DNA of 26,541 bases from CAJCBL01 sp035298965. Lineage in GTDB: Bacteria; Verrucomicrobiota; Verrucomicrobiia; Opitutales; Opitutaceae. Below, piece after piece: positions 1-7,064 of this stretch. The stretch's first letter is position 1. Every line of letters begins with the position of its first letter. The translations under genes were made by a program, and so were the position numbers. The stretch covers positions 1 through 26,541 of the forward strand of contig DATGXO010000106.1 of the NCBI GenBank assembly GCA_035298965.1, read 5' to 3'. Below the pieces are notes generated by a model. That model saw only the letters and a program-made list of their open reading frames with translations. It made no database searches and was not told the DNA's origin.

Positions 1-1
1 C

Positions 2-322
2 CTCGCGGCGCTGATCTGGTTCTACTGCGGCGAGCCGGTCTCGGCCAACGAGCTCCGCGGCCGTCGGAATCGCCAGCCATACCCGATCAAGGACGACGCC
101 CCCATCCTCGCGTTCTTTGCCGAGGCGTGGAAGAAGGCGTCAGACCTCACGCCCGCGCAGCTCCGCGAGCTCACCGTCGCCACGCTCGGCCGCACCGATT
201 TCTGGGGCCAGGATCTCAACGCGATCCCCGGCTTCACGGATCTGGTCGCCGACGGTCTCGTCAAGATCGCCACCCGCGGCATGCGCGCCGCCGTGACCGA
301 TGTCGTCGCCACGAGCTACTGA
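2..322 (+). CDS. uxaB: Probable tagaturonate reductase, C-terminal part (partial)
   Basis: This is the last 106 codons of a gene that begins before the window; the frame is open from base 2 to a TGA at 320-322. The visible protein starts with a hydrophobic helix (LAALIWFYCGEP), continues through DDAPILAFFAEAW and ends ITTRG-like (KIATRGMRAAVTDVVATSY). This fits the all-helical C-terminal domain of the long-chain mannitol-dehydrogenase/tagaturonate reductase family, which reduces D-tagaturonate to D-altronate with NADH in the cytoplasm. No catalytic residue lies in the visible part, so the assignment leans on its neighbour: the next gene is altronate dehydratase, the following step of galacturonate breakdown. 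Another polyol dehydrogenase of the same family remains possible. Confidence 0.6.
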   Translation, partial: LAALIWFYCGEPVSANELRGRRNRQPYPIKDDAPILAFFAEAWKKASDLTPAQLRELTVATLGRTDFWGQDLNAIPGFTDLVADGLVKIATRGMRAAVTDVVATSY

Positions 323-330
323 CAGTAGAA

Positions 331-484
331 GCGGCGAGGAGCGAGGAGCGGGTAGCGAGTAGACCGGAGACCGGAAAGCGGAGACCGGAATGCCTCCGAT
401 CCCGCTTCATGCTCCGCCTGCCTGTTTCGCCGCCTTCGCTCAATCGCCTCCGCTTCCCATAACCGATCACGTCTGACCGATCAC
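331..484. repeat. Short direct repeats in the uxaB-uxaA gap
   Basis: The 172-base gap between the two hexuronate genes holds simple, text-like repetition. GCGAGGA occurs twice in tandem near 334-347. AGACCGG occurs at 361-367 and 368-374 and again after 380, with an AAAGCGG variant between. A 9-base direct repeat ACCGATCAC lies at 462-470 and 476-484, just before the uxaA start. The last pair could be a regulator half-site pair, but it may equally be decayed intergenic repeat material. Confidence 0.4.
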
Positions 485-494
485 CGGTTTTCCG

Positions 495-1988
495 ATGTCC
501 TCCTCCGTCCTCCACATCCACCCCCGCGACAACGTCGCCGTGGCCCTTGCCGCGCTCCCGGCGGGGCTGACTGTTGCCGTTGCCGGCCGCAGCGTGACGC
601 TCGCCGCCGCGATCCCGACCGGCCACAAGTTCGCGCTCGCCGCGCTCCCGGCCGGCACGCACATCCTGAAGTTCGGCCAGCCCATCGGCCACGCCACCGA
701 GACGATCCCCGCCGGCGGTTGGGTGCACACCCACAATGTGAAGACGAACCTCTCCGGCGTAATCGAGTACAGCTACCAGCCCGCCATCGAGAAGCTCGCA
801 CCGATCGCCGACGGACTCACCTTCGACGGCTACCACCGCAGCGACGGCGAGGTCGGCATCCGCAACGAGCTCTGGATCCTGCCGACGGTCGGTTGCGTGA
901 ACGAGGTGTCGCAGGCCATCCGCCGGCGCCTCCTCGAGCACGAGCTGCCCGAGGGCGTCGACGGCGTGCACGTCTACACGCACCCGTACGGCTGCTCGCA
1001 GCTCGGCGGCGACCACACCAACACGCAGAAGATCCTCGCCGGTCTCGCCCGCCACCCCAACGCCGCCGGCGTGCTCATCGTCGGCCTCGGCTGCGAGAAC
1101 AACACCATGGCCAGCTTCCGCCAGGTGCTCGGCGAGGTCGATCCGGCGCGTTACCGTTTTCTGGTGGCGCAGGAGCAGACCGACGAGATCACCGCCGGCG
1201 TCGCGCTTGCGCAGGAGCTGATCGCCTACGCCGCGCAAGCGAAGCGCCAGCCCACTCCGGTCGCGCGGCTGCGCGTCGGTCTGAAGTGCGGCGGCTCCGA
1301 CGGCTTCTCCGGCATCACGGCGAACCCGCTCGTGGGCGCGTTCTCCGATCTGCTCGTCGCGCGCGGCGGCACGTCGGTGTTGACGGAGGTGCCCGAGATG
1401 TTCGGCGCCGAGGCGCTCTTCATGAACCGCTGCCGCACGCAGCGAGTCTTCGACGACTGCGTGGCGATGATCAACGGCTTCAAGGAGTACTTCCTGCGGT
1501 ACAACCAAGTCGTCTACGAGAACCCATCGCCCGGCAACAAGGACGGCGGCATCACGACGCTCGAGGAGAAGTCGCTCGGCTGTCTCCAGAAAGGCGGCAC
1601 CTCGGAGGTGGTCGACATCCTCCCGTACGCCGCGCGGCTCAAGCAGCCTGGGCTCAACTTCCTCACCGGCCCGGGCAACGACATCGTCTCGTGCACGGCG
1701 ATGGCCGCCGCCGGCGCGCACCTGATCCTTTTCACCACCGGCCGCGGCACACCGCTCGGCGCGCCCGTGCCGACGCTGAAGATCGCCACCAACTCCGACC
1801 TAGCCACGCGCAAGGCCGGCTGGATCGACTTCAACGCCGGCCGCCTGCTCGAGGGAGCGACCATGCCCGACACCGCGAACGCGCTGCTGCGGCACGTGCT
1901 CGCCGTCGCCAGCGGCGTGGTGCAGGCCAAGAACGAGATCAACGGCTTCCGCGAGATCGCGATCTTCAAGGACGGCGTGACGCTGTGA
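495..1988 (+). CDS. uxaA: Altronate dehydratase
   Basis: A 497-residue cytoplasmic enzyme that dehydrates D-altronate to 2-keto-3-deoxygluconate, feeding galacturonate into the KDG pathway. Residues 1 to about 75 form the small SAF-type domain that opens this family. The rest is the UxaA/GarD core, with YGCSQLGGDH, VGLGCENN, GLKCGGSDGFSG and FTTGRGTPLG; the conserved cysteines in these motifs fit the metal-binding core known for the family. Length matches the usual figure of about 495 residues. The ATG at 495 is the first in-frame start before the SAF domain. No Shine-Dalgarno site precedes it; the leader is GGTTTTCCG. It follows the probable uxaB by 172 bases on the same strand, consistent with an operon or paired regulation. 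Confidence 0.93.
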   Translation: MSSSVLHIHPRDNVAVALAALPAGLTVAVAGRSVTLAAAIPTGHKFALAALPAGTHILKFGQPIGHATETIPAGGWVHTHNVKTNLSGVIEYSYQPAIEKLAPIADGLTFDGYHRSDGEVGIRNELWILPTVGCVNEVSQAIRRRLLEHELPEGVDGVHVYTHPYGCSQLGGDHTNTQKILAGLARHPNAAGVLIVGLGCENNTMASFRQVLGEVDPARYRFLVAQEQTDEITAGVALAQELIAYAAQAKRQPTPVARLRVGLKCGGSDGFSGITANPLVGAFSDLLVARGGTSVLTEVPEMFGAEALFMNRCRTQRVFDDCVAMINGFKEYFLRYNQVVYENPSPGNKDGGITTLEEKSLGCLQKGGTSEVVDILPYAARLKQPGLNFLTGPGNDIVSCTAMAAAGAHLILFTTGRGTPLGAPVPTLKIATNSDLATRKAGWIDFNAGRLLEGATMPDTANALLRHVLAVASGVVQAKNEINGFREIAIFKDGVTL

Positions 1989-2016
1989 ACTGCGCGGCGG
2001 GCGACGCGATCCGACC

Positions 2017-2083
2017 GGTGGGGCGGGCTTTACGCCCGCCTCATACCTGTTGCTGAAATGGCGGGCGTGAAGCCCGCCCCACC
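2017..2083. repeat. Palindromic intergenic repeat B
   Basis: Two 24-base arms, 2017-2040 and 2060-2083, are reverse complements with a single mismatch (TTT versus TTC) and are separated by 19 bases. Each arm is also a hairpin on its own, because GGCGGGC pairs with GCCCGCC around a TTTAC or GTGAA loop. It lies between uxaA and the convergent solute-binding protein gene and could act as a two-way transcription barrier, although there is no T-run. It shares its design with the elements near 3922, 4982 and 2098. Confidence 0.8.
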
Positions 2084-2099
2084 ATCGGAGCCGTTGCGG

Positions 2100-3827
2100 C
2101 TATCGTCGTGAACCGGGAGCGAGGGACCGCTGGGCCCGCTTGGTGAACGGACGGCTCGAAGAGCGGGACCTACCTGCGGTCGACGGCTCCAACCAGAGCT
2201 GTTTGAGCGGGCGGCGGTCGAGTGGGTTGCCGGACCAGCCGCGTACGGCCGGGTGTACGAGGTAAAAGTTCGTGTAGTGGTAGAGCGGAATGATCGGCGC
2301 CTCGCGGAGCAGCAGCGTCTCGGCTTCGGCGAGCGCGGTGCTGCGCGCGGCGGGCTCGGCGGTGGCGCGGGCGGCAGTGATCAACCGATCATACTCGGCG
2401 CTGGTCCAGCGCGTGTGGTTGTTGCCGCTGGCCGCGGTGAAGATGTCGAGGAACGTGAGCGGGTCGGCGTAGTCGGCGGTCCACGTGGAGCGGATCAGGT
2501 CGTACTCGCCGGTGCGACGGGCTTGTGCGGCCAGCTTGTACTCCTGGCTGGCGAGCTCGACTTGCACGCCGAGCTCGCGTCGCCACATTTCTTGCACGGC
2601 TTCGAACACGACGCGGTGCTGGTCGGAGCTGTTGTAGAGAATCTGGAGCGGGCGCAGCCCCTTCCCGCCGGGGAAACCGGCTTCGGCGAGCAGGCGGCGG
2701 GCTTCGGCGAACGCGAGAGTTTGGCCGCCGGGAGCGGCGTAGCCGGGGAAGCCGTCGGGCACGAGGGTGGGCGCCGGACTCTTCGTGCCGCGAAGTACGC
2801 GGGCGGCGAGTTGGTCGCGGTCGATCGCCAGCGCGAGTGCGCGACGGACGCGCGGATCGTCGAGTGGCGGGCGCGAGGTGTTGAGGCGGAGGAAATCGGT
2901 GCCGAAATACGGGACGGTGCGCAGCGCGGGGGAGTTGTGGCGCCGCCAGTCGTCGATGCGAGCGATGGCGAGCGCGCTGATCGTGTGGAGTTGCCCGGCG
3001 CGGAACATGCGCTCCTCGGCCTCCATGCTCTCGGTGAGCTGGAAACTCACGCCGCGCAGGCGCACGGTGGCGGCATCGCGGTAGGTGGCGGAGCGCTCGG
3101 CGTCGATCTGCTGGCCGTATTGCCAGCGCGTGAGGACGAACGGGCCGTTGCCGACGAAGGTGGCGGGTTTGGTCCAGGCGTTGCCGCGCCGGTCGGCGGC
3201 GCCGTTCATTTCGATCACGTGCACCGGCACGGGAAACAGCGGTGGGATCGCGAGCAAGGCGGGCAGCTCGGGCGTGGGGTGGGCGAGGCGCAGCTCGAGC
3301 GTGCGCTCGTCGCGCGCGACGATGCCGACGCTCGCGAAATCCGCGGTGCGGCCGCGGTGGAAGTCCTCCGCTCCGGCGACGCAGTAGAGGAGGCTCGCGT
3401 AGTCGGCGCCGAGGTTGGGCGAGAGCAGGCGTCGCCACGCGGCGGCGACATCGGGTGCAGAGAGGGGGCGGCCGTCGCTCCAGCGAGCGGCGGGCGAGAG
3501 GTGGAAAGTCCACGTGAGACCGTCGGGCAAGGTTTCCCAGCGCTCGGCGACGGCGGGCATCGGAGCGAGCGTGGCGGGATCGAGGTCGGTGAGGCCCTCG
3601 AAGAAGGCGAGGCAGACGTTGAACTCGCCCACGCTGGTGGCGAGCTGCGGGTCGAGATCGGTGAGCCCGGCACCGGCGCCGACGAGCAGGATCTGATCGC
3701 GGATACCGCGCTCGGCCGGCGTCTCGCGTTTGCCGCAACCGGCGAGGCTCAACGCGAGCGCGAGGACGCACGCGCAGGCGGTAGCAGCGAACGGAGCGAA
3801 GTTCAGGAGCGGGGGGCGGGAGAGCAT
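2100..3827 (-). CDS. Peptide-type ABC transporter solute-binding lipoprotein (SBP family 5)
   Basis: A 575-residue extracytoplasmic lipoprotein of the OppA/DppA class, which binds peptides or similar solutes for an ABC importer. The ATG at 3827 was chosen because it gives a clean lipoprotein signal: a hydrophobic stretch at 13-28 and lipobox SLAGC with Cys31. A longer in-frame start at 3935 would place 36 unrelated residues before it. Family landmarks include TDLDPQLATS near the mature start, WTFHLSPAARWSDGRPLSA, the NGPFVLTRW segment, and LDDPRVRRALALAIDRDQL. The recognisable family sequence ends near PLKQLWLEPS; the last 27 or so residues are Ser/Arg-rich and run through a palindromic repeat. 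No permease or ATPase genes are adjacent, so the ligand and partners are unknown. Confidence 0.9.
   Translation of the reverse strand: MLSRPPLLNFAPFAATACACVLALALSLAGCGKRETPAERGIRDQILLVGAGAGLTDLDPQLATSVGEFNVCLAFFEGLTDLDPATLAPMPAVAERWETLPDGLTWTFHLSPAARWSDGRPLSAPDVAAAWRRLLSPNLGADYASLLYCVAGAEDFHRGRTADFASVGIVARDERTLELRLAHPTPELPALLAIPPLFPVPVHVIEMNGAADRRGNAWTKPATFVGNGPFVLTRWQYGQQIDAERSATYRDAATVRLRGVSFQLTESMEAEERMFRAGQLHTISALAIARIDDWRRHNSPALRTVPYFGTDFLRLNTSRPPLDDPRVRRALALAIDRDQLAARVLRGTKSPAPTLVPDGFPGYAAPGGQTLAFAEARRLLAEAGFPGGKGLRPLQILYNSSDQHRVVFEAVQEMWRRELGVQVELASQEYKLAAQARRTGEYDLIRSTWTADYADPLTFLDIFTAASGNNHTRWTSAEYDRLITAARATAEPAARSTALAEAETLLLREAPIIPLYHYTNFYLVHPAVRGWSGNPLDRRPLKQLWLEPSTAGRSRSSSRPFTKRAQRSLAPGSRR
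2103..2178. repeat. Degenerate palindromic element A inside the 3' end of the SBP gene
   Basis: On the plus strand GGGCCCGCT (about 2131-2139) pairs imperfectly with AGCGGGACCT (about 2162-2171), which is followed by CTAC-type end sequence. This resembles the other palindromes in the window but is more decayed. It is translated on the minus strand as the C-terminal tail of the solute-binding protein. Confidence 0.4.
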
Positions 3828-3860
3828 CTGGGCCGGGAAGACGGAGTGGAGGGAACCACT

Positions 3861-3880
3861 GATGCACACTGATGCACACT
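3861..3880. repeat. Tandem 10-base direct repeat GATGCACACT x2
   Basis: GATGCACACT is repeated exactly twice at 3861-3870 and 3871-3880, just upstream of the solute-binding protein start. The same ACTGATGCAC phrasing extends to the left (ACCACT). This looks like dispersed intergenic repeat material rather than an operator, but that is inference. Confidence 0.55.
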
Positions 3881-3921
3881 CATTTCGGCGGCGGAAATGC
3901 CGCAGGAGACGACCGAATCGC

Positions 3922-3974
3922 AGGTCGGACTTCATGCCCGACTGTTTCGGAGAGTCGGGCGTGAAGCCCGACCT
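3922..3974. repeat. Palindromic intergenic repeat C, overlapping the ispF stop codon
   Basis: Arms 3922-3943 and 3953-3974 (22 bases each) are reverse complements with two mismatches, with a 9-base loop. Each arm is itself partly self-complementary (CGGGC/GCCCG). On the minus strand the element opens GTAGGTCGGGC, and its TAG is the stop codon of ispF. It may act as a 3' stabiliser or terminator for ispF; it lacks a T-run. Confidence 0.8.
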
Positions 3975-4449
3975 ACACGCGCTCGATCAACGCGACGGCG
4001 TGGGCGGCGATGGCGAGGCCGCGGCCGATGTCGTCGCTGCCCTCGTTGGTGGTGGCCTTCAGGCCGATCTGCTCGGGGGTGACGCCGGCGGATTTGGCGA
4101 GGGTGGCTTTCATCGCGGGGAGGAGCGGGGCGATCTTCGGTTTCTCGGCGATGAGCGAGGAATCGATGTTGGCGATCTTCCAGCCGCGGGCGGCGAGGTC
4201 GGCGACGACGCGCTGGAGGAGGAGCTGCGAGTCGATGTTCTTGAACGCCGGATCGGTGTTCGGGAAATGGTGACCGATGTCGGGCAGGCCGGCGGCGCCG
4301 AGGAGGGCGTCGCAGATGGCGTGCGTGAGGCAGTCGGCGTCGGAGTGGCCGTCGAGCCCGAAGGGGCAGTCGAAGCGCACGCCGCCGAGGACGAGCGGGC
4401 GCCCGGCGATGGTGCGGTGGATGTCGTAGCCGTGTCCGATGCGGGGCAT
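3973..4449 (-). CDS. ispF: 2-C-methyl-D-erythritol 2,4-cyclodiphosphate synthase
   Basis: A 158-residue cytoplasmic enzyme of the MEP isoprenoid pathway. It cyclises CDP-methylerythritol 2-phosphate to methylerythritol 2,4-cyclodiphosphate with loss of CMP. The opening RIGHGYDIHR gives the zinc ligands Asp9 and His11, and His43 in DADCLTHAICDALLG is the third. GHSDADCLTH, PDIGHHFPNTD and the C-terminal KATTNEGSDDIGRG loop are family signatures. Length is exactly that of the family. The leader before ATG is CCCTCTTCCCC, with no Shine-Dalgarno sequence. The gene stands alone, not beside ispD. Its TAG stop is the first triplet of a palindromic repeat. Confidence 0.97.
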   Translation of the reverse strand: MPRIGHGYDIHRTIAGRPLVLGGVRFDCPFGLDGHSDADCLTHAICDALLGAAGLPDIGHHFPNTDPAFKNIDSQLLLQRVVADLAARGWKIANIDSSLIAEKPKIAPLLPAMKATLAKSAGVTPEQIGLKATTNEGSDDIGRGLAIAAHAVALIERV

Positions 4450-4504
4450 GGGGAAGAGGGGGGCGGAGACAGGGGATAGGATGGCGATTGGCTCGCGTCG
4501 TTTG

Positions 4505-4966
4505 CTACCAGACTAGGCGACATCGATTTACATCGCGGATTGCTCCACTGAATGCGCCCATGTGGCCGGTATCGTCGGGTTCGAAGACTCCTTCGATGAG
4601 AACGTAGTGTCCGCTGAAGTTTGAGAGCTCTCGCAGCCTCTCATCAGAGGCATCTACCCATAGCCCGTTCTTCCCGATCCGATGGCGATAGTCGGTCTCA
4701 GCCAAATAGAGTGCGTTGCCTTCGAATTCGATGCGGAGAAATCCCGTAACCTGTACGCATTTTCCTTCATAATTTTCCGGTGATGCAATCAGGCGAATGA
4801 TCGAAACGCGGACGGTGTCGTTGCGGACGTTTCCAAGCTCACTGGGGCCGAAGCGCGGTTTCCAGTCGATGTACGTTCCGACACCCCAAGGCAGCCCGAC
4901 AAGAACGAGCGAGAGGATGATCAGCCAACGCTTCAGTTTTGTCTTTTTAGGCGGTTGGTTGTCCAT
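4505..4966 (-). CDS. Small membrane-anchored protein of unknown function
   Basis: A 153-residue protein. A lysine-rich start (PPKKTKLKRW) leads into one transmembrane helix at about 14-32, predicting a short cytoplasmic N-terminus and an outer globular part. The soluble part begins near 50, with VSIIRLIASPENYEGKCVQ, then VTGFLRIEFEGNALYL, and later YVLIEGVFEPDDTG. Beta-rich spacing and the VTG and IEGVF strands suggest an OB-like barrel, but this is inference; it resembles an uncharacterised family of small conserved bacterial proteins. Base composition is plainly lower than the neighbours (about 43 to 53 percent GC in sampled 60-base lines, against well over 60 percent around it), pointing to recent acquisition. 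It sits between ispF and glnS on the same strand. Confidence 0.8.
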   Translation of the reverse strand: MDNQPPKKTKLKRWLIILSLVLVGLPWGVGTYIDWKPRFGPSELGNVRNDTVRVSIIRLIASPENYEGKCVQVTGFLRIEFEGNALYLAETDYRHRIGKNGLWVDASDERLRELSNFSGHYVLIEGVFEPDDTGHMGAFSGAIRDVNRCRLVW

Positions 4967-4981
4967 GGCTTGATCTAGCGA

Positions 4982-5037
4982 GGGCGTTTCGGAGAAACGC
5001 CCCTACCTCGGAGGGCTGAACGGCTGCGCCGTTCAGC
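4982..5037. repeat. Palindromic repeat D: two adjacent hairpins
   Basis: Hairpin one pairs 4982-4989 (GGGCGTTT) with 4995-5002 (AAACGCCC) around a five-base loop. Hairpin two pairs 5015-5024 (GCTGAACGGC) with 5028-5037 (GCCGTTCAGC) around the triloop TGC. Both are followed by CTAC on the plus strand, the same end mark as the other palindromes. They lie directly downstream of glnS on the minus strand, so they may end or protect its transcript; no T-run follows. Confidence 0.75.
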
Positions 5038-5050
5038 TACGGGGAGACAC

Positions 5051-6886
5051 TCACTTTGCCCAGGTGTCTTTGAGCGTGATGGTGCGGTTGAAGACGAGCT
5101 TGGAGCCGGGGACGGCGTCCTCGCTGTCGAGGGCGAAGTAGCCGAGGCGCTCGAACTGGAAGCGGTCGTCCTTCGTCGCCTCGGCGAGCGAGGGCTCGAG
5201 CTTGGCGGTGACGACCTTCAGCGAGTGCGGGTTGATCGCCTTCTTGTAGTCTTCCTCGGCGGCGGGCTCGGCGACGGCGAAGAGCCGGTCGTAGAGGCGC
5301 ACCTCGGCGTCGACCGCGTGGCTGGCGCTGACCCAGTGGATCGTGCCTTTGACCTTCTTCGACGCGTTGGGCTCGCCGGCGCGGGTATCGAGCTGGGCGG
5401 TGCAACGGAGCTCGACCAGGTTGCCGGCGGCATCCTTCACGACTTCGTCGCACTTGATGATGCAGGCGTACTTCAGGCGAACTTCGCCGCCGGGCTTGAG
5501 GCGGAAATACTTCGGCGGCGGCACCTCGGCGAAATCCTCGCGCTCGATGAACACCTCGCGGGTGAACGGCACCTTGCGGGTCGTGGGCGTCTCGCTCTGC
5601 GGGTTGTCGGTCGCGTCGACGTAGATGGTCTCGCCGGCGGGGATGTTGGTCAGGACGAGCTTGATCGGGTCGAGCACGGCGAGGCGGCGGAGCGCCTTGG
5701 CGTTGAGGTCGTCCCGCACGCAGTGTTCGAAAACGGCGTAGTCGGTCACGCTGTTGAACTTCGTCACGCCCACGCCGATCACGAAGGCGCGCAGCGCGCT
5801 CGCCGGGATGCCGCGGCGGCGGATCCCGCTGATGGTGGGCATGCGCGGGTCATCCCAGCCGGAGACGACCTTCTCGTTGACGAGCTGGATGAGGCGGCGC
5901 TTGGAAACGAGCGTGTAACCAGGAATCAGTTTCGCGAACTCGTACTGGTGCGGGAGCGGACGCGGGAGGGCGAGCGCCTCGAGCAGCCAGTCGTAGAGCG
6001 GGCGGTGCACCTCGAACTCGAGGGTGCAGACGGAGTGGGTGATGCCCTCGATGTAGTCGCTCAGGCAGTGGGCGTAGTCGTAGAGCGGATAGATGCACCA
6101 CTTGTCGCCGGTGTGGTGGTGGGCGGTGTGGCGGATGCGGTAGAGGAGCGGGTCGCGAAGCCAGACGTTGGGCGAGGCCATGTCGATCTTCGCGCGGAGG
6201 GTGCGGGCCGCATCCGGGAACTCGCCGGCGCGCATGCGCTGGAAGAGGTCGAGGTTCTCCTCGATCGAGCGGTTGCGGAAGGGCGACTCGCGGCCGGGCT
6301 TGTCGGGCGCGCCGCGGTACTCGTCGGTCTCCTTCGGCGTGAGGTCGCAGACGTAGGCCTTGCCGGCGCGGATCAGTTGCAGGGCGTACTCGTAGAGCTG
6401 GTCGAAGTAATCGGAGGCGAAGAAGGGCTCGAGTTCCACGGCCGGTTTCGGCGCGGCGGCGTGAGCGGCCTTCTCCGCCGGCGTCTCGTGGTGGCCGACG
6501 ACGGCGGGCATGTAGAAGTCGGTCTTGCCGCCGACAGTTTGCGCGGTGGGCGTGGTGCCGTGGGCCTTGAAACCGAGGCAGTGGTCGGCCCAGCCGGCGA
6601 TGAGCCACTGTACATCCTCGATGATGGACTCGACGTACTCGACGTCCTCCTTCGCGGGATTCGTGTCGTCCATGCGCAGGTTGCAGCGACCGCCGTTTTC
6701 GCGGGCGATGCCGAAGTTGAGGCAGATGGACTTGGCGTGGCCGATGTGGAGGTAGCCGTTGGGCTCCGGCGGGAAACGCGTGACGATCTGCGGGTAGCGT
6801 TTTTCGGCAACGTGTCCGGCGACGATGTCGCGGATGAAATCGGAGGGCGCGGGAGCGGGCGTGGCGGCGTTGGTCGGCTCGGACAT
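5051..6886 (-). CDS. glnS: Glutaminyl-tRNA synthetase
   Basis: A 611-residue class I synthetase that charges tRNA-Gln with glutamine in the cytoplasm. The Rossmann fold opens with RFPPEPNGYLHIGHAKS (HIGH at 47-50), NLRMDDTNPAKE follows, and the KMSKS-type loop is VSKRR at 327-331. The GlnRS-type beta-barrel anticodon domain makes up the last 200 or so residues. The ATG at 6886 (MSEPTNAATP) was chosen because upstream sequence is low-complexity and not family-like. Oddly, an insert of about 55 residues lies at 97-155, between VQWL and SDYFDQL, where E. coli GlnRS has about a dozen. The leader is CGCTTCCTT, without a Shine-Dalgarno site. Confidence 0.95.
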   Translation of the reverse strand: MSEPTNAATPAPAPSDFIRDIVAGHVAEKRYPQIVTRFPPEPNGYLHIGHAKSICLNFGIARENGGRCNLRMDDTNPAKEDVEYVESIIEDVQWLIAGWADHCLGFKAHGTTPTAQTVGGKTDFYMPAVVGHHETPAEKAAHAAAPKPAVELEPFFASDYFDQLYEYALQLIRAGKAYVCDLTPKETDEYRGAPDKPGRESPFRNRSIEENLDLFQRMRAGEFPDAARTLRAKIDMASPNVWLRDPLLYRIRHTAHHHTGDKWCIYPLYDYAHCLSDYIEGITHSVCTLEFEVHRPLYDWLLEALALPRPLPHQYEFAKLIPGYTLVSKRRLIQLVNEKVVSGWDDPRMPTISGIRRRGIPASALRAFVIGVGVTKFNSVTDYAVFEHCVRDDLNAKALRRLAVLDPIKLVLTNIPAGETIYVDATDNPQSETPTTRKVPFTREVFIEREDFAEVPPPKYFRLKPGGEVRLKYACIIKCDEVVKDAAGNLVELRCTAQLDTRAGEPNASKKVKGTIHWVSASHAVDAEVRLYDRLFAVAEPAAEEDYKKAINPHSLKVVTAKLEPSLAEATKDDRFQFERLGYFALDSEDAVPGSKLVFNRTITLKDTWAK

Positions 6887-7011
6887 AAGGAAGCGGCGAG
6901 AATGGCGGGCGCGGACGCGGAGAGGCAATGCGGAAGGCGGCGGGACGGCGCGCACTTCGGGGGACGCTCGCCGGGGCGGACGGGGCGTCGATGCGACGGC
7001 TACCGACAGCG

Positions 7012-7036
7012 AAAAGCCCGGGCACCGGCCCGGGCT
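7012..7036 (-). terminator. Rho-independent terminator
   Basis: On the minus strand the 9-base arm AGCCCGGGC (7036-7028) pairs perfectly with GCCCGGGCT (7023-7015) around a four-base loop (CGGT) and is followed by TTTTC. It lies 28 bases after the stop of the pilin-fused gene and before glnS, so it should separate those two transcription units. Confidence 0.85.
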
Positions 7037-7064
7037 GTGCAGGAAGCGAGGACGGGAGGCGGCG

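Noticed and set aside
2017..2083. Possible CRISPR repeat or rho-independent terminator
   Set aside because: There is a single palindrome with no repeat-spacer series and no T-run after the stem.
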